From Apostichopus parvimensis (lineage: Eukaryota; Echinodermata; Holothuroidea; Aspidochirotida; Stichopodidae), in assembly GCA_000934455.1 (NCBI GenBank), contig KN882922.1:73710-124026 (forward strand): 50,317 nt of DNA, given 5' to 3'. The position numbers were made by a program, and so were the translations under genes. The notes beneath the pieces were generated by a model that was not told the DNA's origin, made no database searches, and saw only the letters and a program-made list of their open reading frames with translations. Shown here in pieces: positions 1 to 11,631 of this stretch. Numbering within the stretch: position 1 is the first letter of the stretch; each line of letters begins with the position of its first letter.

Positions 1-19
1 GGGGGGAGAAAATGGGTAA

Positions 20-272
20 AGAAAAAATGTTTGAATTCTTACAGTTTTGATGCTCTATTTAGGTCTCATTGATCAAAAATGTCAATGGGTTGACCCCCAG
101 GTGACCTTTGTGTGTGAAGTTATACAAGTTCAAAGTTATTTTTTAGACATTTAATGCAATTAACTCCTAGTGCCAAGGTATGACACAATGTATATTTTGG
201 GACAAGTTGTGAATGGGGTGGTGAAACATTTTCAAACTTAACGGTCATGTGATCTGAGGTCACCAATGTTAT
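20..272. repeat. Interspersed repeat, copy 1
   Basis: This stretch is nearly identical to 17988-18170. Shared blocks include ATCAAAAATGTCAATGGG, GACCTTTGTGTGTGAAG and GGTCATGTGATCT. The right copy lacks about 80 bases present here, so they are separate insertions of one family rather than a simple local duplication. It lies in an intron, or upstream, of the gene-1 exon. No coding capacity is evident. Confidence 0.7.
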
Positions 273-937
273 CATATTTATTGCCCCGCTTGTAGGTGAC
301 CTTATATTTCTTACATTTTGGACGCCATATTCAGATCTCAAAAGTGCCTTCCAATCAAAAATCCGATTACAATTTGTGATCACAAAAGTGTTGGCTATAA
401 TGTTGGTCACTTTATGGGTACATGTAGGACCACAATTACTTGGACTATTTGAGCCCAATCTTGCGATGATAATATTATGTGTATTGTCATATACCCCTAC
501 GCAAGGAACCACAGTACCCTTGGGCTCTTGTTATAAAAATCAGCCTAATTCTGATTACCAAATAAGTCATTGGTGAGGCAACAGAACTTCCCTTGAAGTC
601 AACTGTGACATGCATGAGAACCTTGTAAACTTATGATACCAACAGCTACCATCCCCCAACTTCCAAATTTTGTTATGTTGATCCCCTCTAGTAAAAAAAG
701 GACACTCTCATTTTGATGGTGTAAATTCTCTTTCAGACAGCAGAGTTCAAGTCCTTAAGAATGAACACATTTTGAAAGCGTTTTGAGCAAAAATTTCCAA
801 CGGTTACTATAGTAGACATGTTGGTATTTGTCAAGGAATGAACAGGTGGTGTTCTAGTTAGAACTTAAAGCATGATGTCCTTTCATCACATCTTTCTGCT
901 AAGTTCTAATTATTTATTTTGCAATTGTAACTTTCAG

Positions 938-1144
938 GTTGGTGAGCAAATGTCTCGTGGAACCCTTTACTTCAGAGAATTGAAAGTAAAGTCCTCTAGA
1001 ACTTCAAAGGATATTGAAACCTTGGTTGCGTACAGTTTACCCGCCAAATTCAAATACAAAGAAGGACAAGAAGTGAAAATTCCTTGTGTGAAATACAATG
1101 ATGTCAAAAAGAAATTTCAGACAGTGGGTGATTGTGTTGTCAAG
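938..1144 (+). CDS. Penultimate coding exon of gene 1, OB-fold-like segment
   Basis: A 69-codon open exon bounded by a good acceptor (pyrimidine-rich tract then CTTTCAG) and the donor AAG|gtaaga. It starts and ends in phase 0. The product is basic; conspicuous stretches are SRGTLYFRELKVKS near the start, FKYKEGQEVKIPCVKYND in the middle and QTVGDCVVK at the end. The alternation of hydrophobic strands with a 'F.Y..GQEV.I' turn resembles the strand 3-5 region of an OB-fold nucleic-acid-binding domain; that is an inference from pattern, not a search. Upstream exons lie outside the window. The family is not recognised. It may be the second half of a two-OB module whose first half resembles exon 43011-43402, because that exon ends in phase 0 and this one starts in phase 0. 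Confidence 0.65.
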
Positions 1145-1904
1145 GTAAGAACACAACCTTAAAATAATACTGAGTTTGTGAATGAAGGAATCTGTAGTAA
1201 CATTGCAGTATATAGGGCTGCACAAACTTCAAGCTGATGTTTGCTCCCCTTCATCAGACTTGGCTACTTCATGTTGAGTTTCTTCTATGCAATTGTGTAG
1301 AAGTGTAAGAAGCTCAGCAATGGATATGATGTACGTACAGCATGAATTGAAGCAAATAATGTAGGCAAATTATCGAGGCAAACCTTCACGTTGTTTTTCA
1401 TTCTTAGTTTTATAGCATTCATACAATAGGTTCCGTTTGCCACAAGTACCATGGAAAGTGCAATTTTACTACTGGTTATATTCACTATTTCAAAATATGC
1501 TATTACTTTAGTAAGCACAAACCATGCAAAAACGTAGATATTTGAATATTTGTAGGTCTAAGAAACAGCACAACTTGAGACATGCACAACTTAACCTAGT
1601 CCCACTCATATAATATAACACTGACCTTGGTCTACTTCTTAGAAAACAACAATTTTGTCGAAAGATAAAGAGAGTGTCCTTATATTTACTCGAAATAACT
1701 TTATTGTTCAAATTTGAACAGACGATTTGCTTGTGATTGGTGAGTTGAAGAGCAGCAGAACGGGTTTACAGTACACAGTATATAACATCTACAATGACAA
1801 GCAATAGCTCATGAGCAAGATTGAGCAAATCCTTGGGCATATAGGCTACATATAACTGACTGAACTGAGTACAGAAGTTTTTCATATGCAATCAGTATGT
1901 GGGA

Positions 1905-2160
1905 ACATATCTTGTGAGTAGACTTTCTCGTGAGAAGACTTAACTATGATTGACATATAGTAAGAGCAAGTTTCTTGCGAGAAGAATATCTCCCAAGTAG
2001 AATTTCTTGGGAGAGGATTGAGTAAATTTTAGCTATAAGCAAGTCTCAAATTAGCAGACAGTCTAATATCGCGATCGCGAGTAAATAGCTTTTGAGAAGA
2101 TCTCTTGTGATAAGGGCTCTCTTGAGTATAATGACTCGTGAGAATATCTCTCATGAGAAA
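1905..2160. repeat. Cluster of short TCTC/GAGA palindromes in an intron
   Basis: Within about 250 bp the motifs TTCTCGTGAGAAG, TTCTTGCGAGAAG, TTCTTGGGAGAG, GAGAAGATCTCTTG and TCTCATGAGAAAT recur, each an imperfect palindrome of the form TTCTC-NN-GAGAA, spaced tens of bases apart. A GCGATCGC octamer lies in the same stretch. It is in the intron between the two gene-1 exons. Function unknown. Confidence 0.5.
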
Positions 2161-2955
2161 TATCTGGGTCTTACACTGAATACAACGCATTTCTTGCTAT
2201 CACTCAATTAAATTAGTAGATCTTTAACATTTTTCCAACCAAATACTTAGCCAAAATATGGTTCATTTTGCCTTAAATTTACATTCTGATATCTTATCCG
2301 TTTGCTGGCTGCCTTCTTCTCTCTGCGCACATGTGTTAAAATCATTACAAGCATGTATGCTACTCTCACATAAACTTTTCCAACGCTAAAAGAATACACC
2401 AGACATATCAGCTGATGAAATCAGCTGTCTATAGTGATTGGATGAATAGTTATGTTTGGCTTATTTAAGAACATGGAAAAACACAAAGCTACCAGCTAGG
2501 CACATGAAGCCAGAGACTGGGTCAAATTAAGATTAAATTTGACCCTGTCTCTGTGCTCAAGCCATTCACCTTCTTTTTCTGGAAACAAAAGAAAATACAA
2601 AAATAATACAAAAATCTCTTCATTAACCAAAAACATTTTCGTAACAATAATGTGGGTTAGCAGCCCACGTCCTTTATGTATGGAGTGTACTGTGTCAAAG
2701 ATTTATGAATACGTGGAATATAGAATATGCTATTAAGGTTACATCATTCATAACCTCATGAATTTAAAGCCTGCTGGCAGTAGTCATGTGTGCATATGAC
2801 CATGAGTGAAACAATCTTTTGCCATGTTGTGTTCAGTACATATCTGTCTACATCCTTGACTGATGCCTTGAAAACAAATGTGACTCTTCATAATTTGTAT
2901 CTTTGCGTTGTAATATAATTTATGTTCTTTTTATATTCTCGTCTTATCTTTACAG

Positions 2956-2973
2956 AAGTTAAGCGATCTTTAA
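2956..2973 (+). CDS. Terminal coding exon of gene 1
   Basis: After the acceptor CTTATCTTTACAG the phase-0 frame from exon 938-1144 reads K-L-S-D-L and then TAA at 2971-2973. The protein would therefore end ...VVK-KLSDL. A very short coding part followed by a long 3'UTR is common for terminal exons. The acceptor has a pyrimidine tract and the frame fits, but the exon is too short to confirm by coding potential. Continued use of the 1145 donor with another acceptor would change this call. Confidence 0.5.
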   Translation, partial: KLSDL

Positions 2974-4140
2974 GGAGCCACAGGACTGCGTTGAATAGAA
3001 AAGATTCTGAAGGATATCACTACTGTAATTAAGTGGAAAATTTTGTAATTCTATGCACCCTCAAGGGTGTTACAACTTTGGCAAGTCTGATGCTTGTGAA
3101 CAAGGTTCCATATTGTTCAACTATTAAGTTTCAATTACTTTGAGAAAAGGTAGTGGGCGTAGTCATTTCTCGTCCGCTGTCCATCGTGGCAGGATCTTGC
3201 TGCTGGAGGCTCCAGGATCTGGCCTCGTAATCCGCTTATTTTCTATCTTTTCTAAATATTTGAGTTGTTAATCTCTCATGCACTGTAATATTATCTATAC
3301 TCGATGGTGACGAGATGAGGTACTCTCGGAAGCGTGGATCTCTCAGGTTGTCACTGCTTAGGTCTCAGACAATAGACCAATGGTTTGATCTAAGATGGCA
3401 GCTGACTAGTAAGCCTATGGTATGCTGTGGTGAAGAGCCAACCAAATTAGCATTGCGAGATGTCCATGATCGCACCATGCATATTCTGTTCCGCGAGCGA
3501 TGAAGTTATACTTTCCGTGAGCGAACAGTTACTCGAGTAAAATAATTAAAAGAATATTTCACAAATGTTGAATGATCATACATTATGTAACGTTAACTAT
3601 GATCTGATTGTACTAATACTGTTATTGCAAGAAGGTTAGGCTTGGCTTTAGGCGAGTATCTTAATGATGAAAGACGCATTTACAAGTCCATGATGAAATT
3701 TTTACACATCGAGAACATAATGTGTTTAGAGTCTTTAAGCAGACAATGGTGTGAGAATAGTATGGGACATCGTGGATATTTCTGATAATCTTTGTCTGTA
3801 ATAGATGGAAATTATTTATTCTTTTGAGCAGTCACCCAAAGTAATAAGCTTTAATTATGATGAGGAAGAATTAAAGTATTTTAATCATTATGAGCTTACT
3901 TTCGGAGAGAAGTTCTTTTTAGAACCATTAAAAAGGGCTACTGTTTTTTAAAAATGTGAAAATGCTCTTTCCATTTTAGTTTGTTATCAATGAAAATTCC
4001 CGGATTTTTATGTCTTTTTATTATTTAAGGACAACTTGTTTGCGTTAAGCCAATGTAAAATGTTTGTAAATTTTATCCTCTCCATGTATCTTGGAAAATA
4101 ATTGTAGTATCATTACAGACTCTTTAACAAAATAAAGGTT
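2974..4140 (+). other. Putative 3'UTR of gene 1 with poly(A) signal
   Basis: AT-rich sequence without a convincing open frame follows the TAA. A canonical AATAAA stands at 4131-4136, followed by a T-rich stretch. The short open frame at 3315-3503 has no recognisable features and is treated as chance. The UTR end is an inference; transcript data would settle it. Confidence 0.35.
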
Positions 4141-4619
4141 TTTTTTAAAGGTTGCAAATAAAGAAATTAAGGATTTTAAAGGCTTCAAGAATTAAAATAA
4201 TGGATAGTAAAGGTCCAAAATGAAGTTAATTTGTAACATACTCACCATCTATTCCCATTTTTACATCATCTTATTTAAAATATTTAAAATACCTTATTTA
4301 AAATACCTGACTTACATTAACTGTTGTTTGTGAGTCTGTTTTGTATCACTGCATGAATCATGCCTGGCTGTCCACAAAAACTTCATTGACAATGGTTAGC
4401 ATGACTGAATACAATATTTCTACTCTACACAAAATCTTTAAAATATTGTTTTTTTTTAAACTTAAAATGGAAATAAAGGTTTTTAAAGGTTTTAAAGAGT
4501 ATTTGAAAAATAAAGAGCTGATTTAAATAAAAAGTTTAAGGTTGTGGAGATTTCACAAATTTTAGAACTATTGTCGATCATCGGATAAAAAGTATGTGAA
4601 TATAAAGTGTATAGAAATG

Positions 4620-4885
4620 TTTCTGGAGTTGAAGAGCAAGATGCATTTAAAAGGTTAACATTGAAATCACCAGCTATTTTTCGGCTGAGATGACCTCTAG
4701 AAAATAGATAATATTATCAATAAAGGAATGGAAATCGCCATTGGGAGGTTTGTAAACAACACCAATAATAATGTTACCATGATTCGCATTCAAGACTTCA
4801 ATAAAGATAGTATCCGTTATACCCATAAACATGCAATTTAAATCATCTCTGATTCTCATATTTATATTTTTCTTGACATAAATAC
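4620..4885 (-). pseudogene. LINE apurinic-like endonuclease fragment (CR1/L2/jockey-type)
   Basis: On the minus strand, 4674-4937 encodes a piece with IFIEV then NIIIGVVYKPPNGDF, the pattern that precedes the catalytic GDFN block in LINE endonucleases. After a frameshift near 4680 the expected block follows as AGDFNVNLL. No RT region is attached. This is a degenerate 5' fragment abutting an oppositely oriented LINE fragment that starts around 4887. The clade assignment is approximate. Confidence 0.6.
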
Positions 4886-4886
4886 G

Positions 4887-5790
4887 ATGAATCTTATTGG
4901 CGCAATGAATGGAGAGGGTGATATCATTTTTAGTCACGGGACTTCATCAAGTAGAGGGGTTTGTATTCTTGTGCGCCCTCGGTTAGAGGTGACCATTTTA
5001 CACATTTCTGCATTTGCCAACGGCAGAAGTATTTTAAGCGAATTCAAAATATTCAACAGTATTCTCACTTTGGTTTGTATTTATGGTCCCAACTTCGATG
5101 ATTTTGAATTTTTCAGTGATATGTGTGCTACTCCATAACTCCATAATTTTTCTTATGATTCTATAATTATTGGTGGGGATTTTAATTTTGTGTTTAATCT
5201 GGCTATCGGTAAATCAGGAGGGAATCCTAGGACCAATTTTAACGCTTGTGATAAGTGTTTAGATTGAATGGCTACTTTAAATTTAATTGATATTTGTAGA
5301 GAGAGAAATCCCCACAGCAAAGAATTTACTTGGAGATCAAATAGTTCATATGATATTTGTTGTAGGCTGGATTTTTTTTTAATCTCTCGTAGTTTGGTAA
5401 GTTCTGTCACCAACTCCTCTATTCTCCCTAGCCTCCTTTCAGATCACTCCATTATTGATTTAGAAATTAGCATTAATTATGTTAAGAGAGGTCCGGGATA
5501 CTGGAAATTGCTTGCTGATCATTACTACATTCAGTTAATCGAGAACACTATTGTTTCTGCTCTAAATTCCATTCCCCATAGCAACCCAGCACTAAAATGG
5601 GAGAATATTAAGTATAAAATCCATGTTCTTCTATTAACTGTAGTAAGAAAAAAGCAAAGGAAAGAATGCATCATGAGCTGTATCTTCTTAGACACATCGC
5701 AGAGTTAGAGAAACAGTTTCATATGAATCAGTCTATGGAGGTACTTAATAATTTGAATATTGCAAGGAATAATTTAGAACATATTTTTTA
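4887..5790 (+). pseudogene. LINE endonuclease fragment (L1/Tx1-type)
   Basis: Broken plus-strand frames carry successive landmarks of an L1/Tx1-style endonuclease: SSSRGVCILVRPRLE, LTLVCIYGPN, IIIGGDFNFVF, KEFTWRSNSSYDICCRLDFF, LLSDHSIIDLEI and GPGYWKLL. Frames 4887-5138 and 5268-5708 are separated by a stop, and no reverse transcriptase follows; the copy ends near 5790. It is a dead, truncated insertion. Confidence 0.75.
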
Positions 5791-5864
5791 AATTAATCTT
5801 GCTCGCCAAAGGTGTTGCTTTTGTTTTGTATCACCACACTGGTACACACGTAGAGTAAAACTTC

Positions 5865-6735
5865 AAGTAATGATTTAGTGGTCATTTTAATTGGTCAAGC
5901 ACTCTTTAGACTGGGCAAGATGCATTATGGTACCCTTCTACAATGTCATTAGACTTCATGTTAACCATAGGTTTGGTTATCCAAGGCGTGCTGCATGGAT
6001 TAGGGCCCAAAGCTATTTTCGTGGTCCCGTTACACTCATTAAAGAAGTAATGACTTCGTGGTCACTCTAAGTGGTCAAGCACTCTTTGGACTGGGCAAGA
6101 CGCATTATGGTACTCTTCTACAATGTCCTCAGAGTTCATGTTAACCATCGGCTTGGTGATCCAAGGCGTGCTGCATGGATGAGGGCCCAAAGCTTTTTCG
6201 TGGTCCAGTTAAAATCGTTATAGGGTAATGATTTAGTGGTCATATAAATTGGTCAAGCGCTCTTTGGACCGGGCAAGACGCATTATGGTACTCTTTTAAA
6301 ATGTTCTTAGAGTTCATGTTACCCATCGGTTTGGTGATCCAAGGCGTGCTGCATGGATAAGGGCCCAAAGCTTTTGTGGTCCCGTTACACTCATTAAAGA
6401 AGTAATGATTTAGTGGTCATTTTAATTGGTCAAGCACTCTTTGGACCGGGCAAGACGCATTATGGTAACCTTCTACAATGTCATTAGAGTTCACGTTAAC
6501 CATAGGTTTGGTGATCCAAAGCGTGCTGCATAGATTAGGGCCCAAAGCTTTTTTCGTGGTCCCGTTACACTCATTAAAGAAGTAATGATTTAGTGGTCAC
6601 TTTAATTGGTCAAGCACTCTTTGGTCCCGTTTCCGTTACATTAATTTAAGAACCGATGATGTAGCGGTCATTTAGTTGATCAAGAACTCTTTGGACCGGG
6701 CAAGATGCACTATGGTTCCCATTTACATTGTCATC
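5865..6735. repeat. Tandem satellite, period about 178 bp, about 4.5-5 copies
   Basis: Units begin with (A)AGTAATGATTTAGTGG at about 5865, 6045, 6223, 6400 and 6580, giving periods of 180, 178, 177 and 180. Each contains a TGGTCAAGCACTCTTTGG-like block, GGCAAGACGCATTATGG, CCAAGGCGTGCTGCATGGAT and GGGCCCAAAGCT. The fifth unit decays after about 45 bases into a diverged partial copy ending near 6735. No open frame is shared by the units. Confidence 0.9.
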
Positions 6736-9700
6736 CACGACCAAATGTTGAACATCTTGTAAGAATGAATTCGTCTTGCCATAGGTGTTACGTCGATACC
6801 ATTGTCGAATAAGTAACTGAATAGGTAGCAGTTACTCATTCGCGAACGTCGAACGAGGAACGAGGAATAAGTATCTAACTTCACACCGGTACAAAACACA
6901 GGGCAAGTAATATTTGGCTGACCAATATGTGGGGGTGTTAAAAGGCTATTTACTTAGCTGCCATATTTTGTCATCCCTCCAGATCAAAGCACGTTCAGGT
7001 CGACGTTGCTCTCTTGTGGGTATTCATGAGTTGCAGCCAACAGTGGCGAAATAGGAAGATGCCATCAAATAGGTAGGGTGCTTAGGATTTCCCAAGACGA
7101 AAATCATTTTTGTAGATACTGCGGTGGCACAAATGAAACATCGATGATGTCGAGTGTCTCCAAATTTGTACTGTCTTCTTGAGACTTCGATATTAGTCTG
7201 CAAGTCTCGACTTCTCTCCCCCCTCCCCCTCCAGAATTTCGACTTTCTATCGCAAAAATATCCACTGTGATAATTATCTTTCGATAAAAAGAAATCCAAA
7301 TTTTTAGGACTATGCCAAATCTTTGAAGCTTTCCGAGAATTCGTCTGACAATGTTGACTATTTGTTTCTCACCTTTTCACAACCGTTTTTCGACTTTTGC
7401 TGAACTATCCATCCTTTTCTTATTGTGATATGTTGGTATAGGGCCAAGTTGAGAGTAGAATCAACTATATTTTCTGCATCACAGCGCCTTATAAATTTCA
7501 TTACTTTATTATTATTTCTCGAAATATGGACTAATTACCCCTGCATTTGATCTGTATATATAGGGATTTCAAAGTTGTATAATAACAATTGGAGAACACA
7601 TTTTCTTTACATTTTAATTTGGCTTTCATTGAAATTGTGAGACCTATTCTAACGAAATTTTCACATAAACTTGAACATTTAGTGTTTCATCAAACGTTTG
7701 ACCTTCTACGTCGACATTTCCACTTTTTGTCGAAATAAGGAAAGAAAAATCAACATTTCGACTATGAAATGAAAAAAAAAAATATCGTTTGATTGCCTGG
7801 CACTCATTTCGCTATCACCGTGATGTCTGCAGCTGAATGATTTTAGCAATGCCGTGGAGTGAATCCCTATAGTTGAAAAAGTGAGTGGCGAAAATATTAT
7901 ACTGCCCCTGTAGACTCTTCCCTGGATCTGGGGCGCTACCCCTCTGCCCCCCTCCCATCATCCGTCTGCGCCTATATGGCCATGCACTAATACCCATTTT
8001 TCGTCAATGACATTTATTCCTTATAATCAAGTGTCTAAGCTATTTTAGTTTACATAGGCCTATATCAGGTATGGTGGGGTCCAACTGAAGCCAGACTTCT
8101 CCCAGTATAGATTTATAAACTAGTACTGAGATTCCCTATATATTCAAAACAAGGCTTCACAAAGGGACAATCACCTCAGGATATTATACAGCGGAAGGAC
8201 CATTCGGTTATCAACTGCCCCGTTTATGATGGAACATTTTACAGAACGCAATTACTTCGAAAATATATAATTTATAAATTTTGAGATAAAATAGTTAACA
8301 TTTTCAGAGTAACGCAGTCGAAAATTCGGTATGTCGACATCTGGTGGCAAAATTTTACAATAAAGTTTACAGTTTGATGTGAATCGAAATTTCAAGAGAA
8401 AAGCCGAAATATGAAGATATAAAGTCGAAATTTCGCAAAGAAACTGACATAAATAATTTGATTAGGTCGCATTTCCAGAAAAAGACGAAGAAGCAGTAAA
8501 AAGCAAAGGAAACAGTTGAAATTTCAGGAAAGTTAGAAATTTGGATATTAGACAGTTGATATTTGGAGAAAGAAATTTTGATTTTCCATCGTCCCATTAG
8601 GGCCACCGTATAACATCTACAAAACTGAACCCTTTGTAAGATAGGCTACCCTTCCCTTCCCAGCCCACCCAGCCCCATCAGATTTCTGTAAACTCAATTT
8701 TTGAAATTGCTTTCTACGACGCTGCTCTTGGATTTTGGACCCCATTGGACAAATTGAGAGATAAGACCAAACAAAACAAAAGCCAACACAAGTAGAGAAA
8801 TGATCCAAAGCCTTCATCAATAAAAACAAAGACATTAATCTTACCTTCATATCACCAAATCCATGCGTCGAGTTTCTAAAAGAAGTTAAACCGGTATGGA
8901 AATGATGATACGTACGTTACTGAATTTCCTTGAACCACAGAACAAATCACATTAGCTATGCTATATAGACTAACATATTGCTGGATATTCCACATTTTCA
9001 AGAAAATGATCCACATAGAAATTTTCCTGGAATAATTAGGTACATTTTACGGTCAAGATCATTAATTTTCTTAAGTACTTTAATTCATAAAACAAACTAT
9101 ATAATACCGAGGCTGTATGGTTTATTCACATTTCGCGAAATGATATCCCACATGAAATAATTAGGCGTGTACTTTTCACGAAAATTATAACAATGTTGTT
9201 CACTTCAGAGGGGGGGGGGGGGAGGGGGAGGGAGGCAAAGCAAACTTTTCGTCACCATTTTACGACCCACACTAAGAGCCACTGCCGAGCACCAATTATG
9301 ACTGAAAAACAGTATGTTCCCTTATTTGTAAGTAGAAAACGTTTATTATTCACCTTTATGGTCACCCAAGTTTCATTCATTTCAGTCCCAAAAATTTTCG
9401 TGGGGAGGGGGTGGGGGACGGCTTGTTGCCTCCTCTGGCTATGCAAACATTTCTTCTCGCAGAGAGTTGTGGATGATGGGAATAGCCTGTCTGATTCGGT
9501 TGTTATGTCTGAAAGTGTAAATGCGTTAAATTAAGAATGCATGCAACTGCCAGGGGTATTTCCTGCAGTGTGGGAGACTGCTTTCTTTTGAGTATTTAAG
9601 GTTTGAGTTCTTGGTTTTTCGGAGTGTTTCCATTAGGACAATTTCCTCCCTGACCTTTTTCTTACTAAACAGAATTAAACCAATGATGCTCTTGTCTATA

Positions 9701-9768
9701 AGGTAAACAGTGAGCAGACGACTTTGGTAACGGTTTGGTAATGTCGACGGAATTTTCAGGCTGGCGCG
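6736..9768. other. Gene-poor AT-rich interval with inverted TCGAAA-type motifs
   Basis: No gene recognised. From about 7180 to 7770 the strand repeatedly shows TTTCGAC and GTCGACATTTC; from about 8310 to 8600 it shows the complementary GTCGAAATTTC, as at 8317, 8380 and 8423. That is the pattern expected of degenerate inverted arms. A G homopolymer tract lies at about 9209. The short open frames here have no recognisable motifs. Confidence 0.4.
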
Positions 9769-10342
9769 AGAGATGGTCATTCACTCAGAGACCTTGCACT
9801 CGGAGATTGCTGCTCAAATGCAAACAGAAATCGCCGTTTAACGTGAGGCGTCGTCCACTTAGAGATGGTCGTTGATACACAGACCGTCTACTCAGAGATC
9901 GCTACGCAAACACAACCGACCTCTCAGGAACTGTCCATTCAGCAATGGTCTTGACTTAGAAACCGTCGCGACGGAGAAATGGTCGTGATTCAGAAATCGT
10001 CCATTCAGAGATCGTCCACTCAGAGATGGTTGTGATTCAGAAATCGTCCACTCAGAGATGGTCGTCTCAGAGATGGTTCATTTGAGTGACAGCCAAATTT
10101 GCATATTTATATCGTGGGCGGGGCGTGAACTTTTCAATCACAGAGTCGAGTTACTTCGACCGCTCGCACTGGACACTCGTACTCGTTCATTGGATTTTCA
10201 AACTGCAAATTGCTGATGAATGATATACAGCTCGAGGAATGTGTTAAAATCGGCTTCAGCAACAAAAGACTTATAAATGGACGGCTTCTGCATTTGAGCA
10301 GGGATCTCCTAGTGAACGGTCTCTGAGTGAATGACCATCTCT
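9769..10342. mobile_element. Small foldback-like element with repeat-filled arms
   Basis: A perfect 25-bp inverted repeat bounds the region: 9769-9793 is the reverse complement of 10318-10342 (core GGTCATTCACTCAGAGACC). Adjacent sequence continues the relation, with AACGTGAGGCGTCGTCCAC at about 9840 answered by GTGGACGGCGCCGCACGTT at about 10350. Between 9850 and 10080 short units such as GTCCACTCAGAGATGGTCGT and GATTCAGAAATCGTCCA repeat in tandem. No transposase is present. The arrangement fits a foldback or MITE-type non-autonomous element; the true ends and target duplication are not resolved. Confidence 0.6.
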
Positions 10343-11303
10343 GAGTGGACGGCGCCGCACGTTGACCCTTTCCGCGTTCCATACACAGCTAGTTTGGGAA
10401 GTACCACTTCTATTTTTATATACTGCTCCTTGCACCAAATCAATTCAGCTGATCATGAAATACGTAAACGCGGGAAAACTGGAAGATTTTAACTGTACCG
10501 CACTTACTTCCGAGGACCGATAACAACAATCACAAGCAGTTTGTTATTTTTCAGTGAGTTTTTAGTTGATTATATGCAAATGTTGAAAGCTTGTTTGCTC
10601 CTATACCTAGCGAAGAGATAAAGTCAATAATCATGATAGAAATGAAATTGTCTTAGGCCTATGTAGGCTTACAGAAACAACACTAACTAACACGTAATAA
10701 TTTTATGAGGGAAGGCTAGGCCTAGACCGAGTGTAATTATGTTCTTAGGTCGGCTACAGTAGCCTAACCATAAAGTGCTGTTAAGTCAAGTTGGGAATCT
10801 CATACAAAGTTGGCTGAAATTGAATGTTCAACACGATGAATTTATGTTTGTAGCCTAGTTTTTAAAAAACACCACTTAGCCTAGGTTTTGGTTACTTGTC
10901 TAGCCTTGTAAGTTGTACAGTACTCAGTGACAGTAGTACTAGTCAAACAGGTTAAACTTGAAATTGTTCATATTAGTTATTACTATTTTATAAGGGCCTT
11001 TTTACAAATTTTATGGGATATTCTAGGGATGGGACCTAACCTCCAGGGATATTTCTGGGATGGCACATAAAACACAGGGACAGCATCTAGTCCTCTTAGT
11101 CTTACCATGGAGCTATATAGCTCCATCATGTCCATGGTCTTACAAAGCCAATGCTACTGTATGTTAATTCTGTGGTATAGACTAGGCTAATGACACATGA
11201 TACTACGACTGCTTAGATGGGTCTAGATAGCTTTGACACTGGTATATAGCGGTAATTTCCCCTAGCATATGCAGCTTGTAGACATCATCTACATGTAAAT
11301 ATA
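10343..11303. other. No gene seen
   Basis: AT-rich sequence with no convincing coding region or RNA gene. From about 11225 it enters a repeat that resumes at 13815, on the other side of the hAT insertion. Confidence 0.5.
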
Positions 11304-11311
11304 TGTGGTCA
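11304..11311. repeat. 8-bp target-site duplication (left) of the hAT element
   Basis: TGTGGTCA here is repeated exactly at 13815-13822, just outside the terminal inverted repeats. Eight-base duplications are the hallmark of hAT transposition. Confidence 0.85.
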
Positions 11312-11631
11312 CAGGGGCGTCAATCCGATTTGAAACGTGGGGGGGGACGTAATCGATTCGAGTATTCCGGCCGTAAGTACTATCTAAGCTGAGCGCCACC
11401 ATCGGTTGGCGCGCAGCGTACCAAGAAAATTTCAGATTTCAATACCTGCCAGATCGCTGGAGATGGCACATGCCAGGCTGGATAGCAGCCATCTAGTTGC
11501 GTCATTTCGGGAAAAAATTACAAATTTTTCAATCAGGAAATCTGCAATAAAGTTCATGCGGCCTTAATTTTTGGTGGATTATTTCCAGTTGACATGAACA
11601 TTAGAACCCAGTGCAAGTTGACAAATGATGC

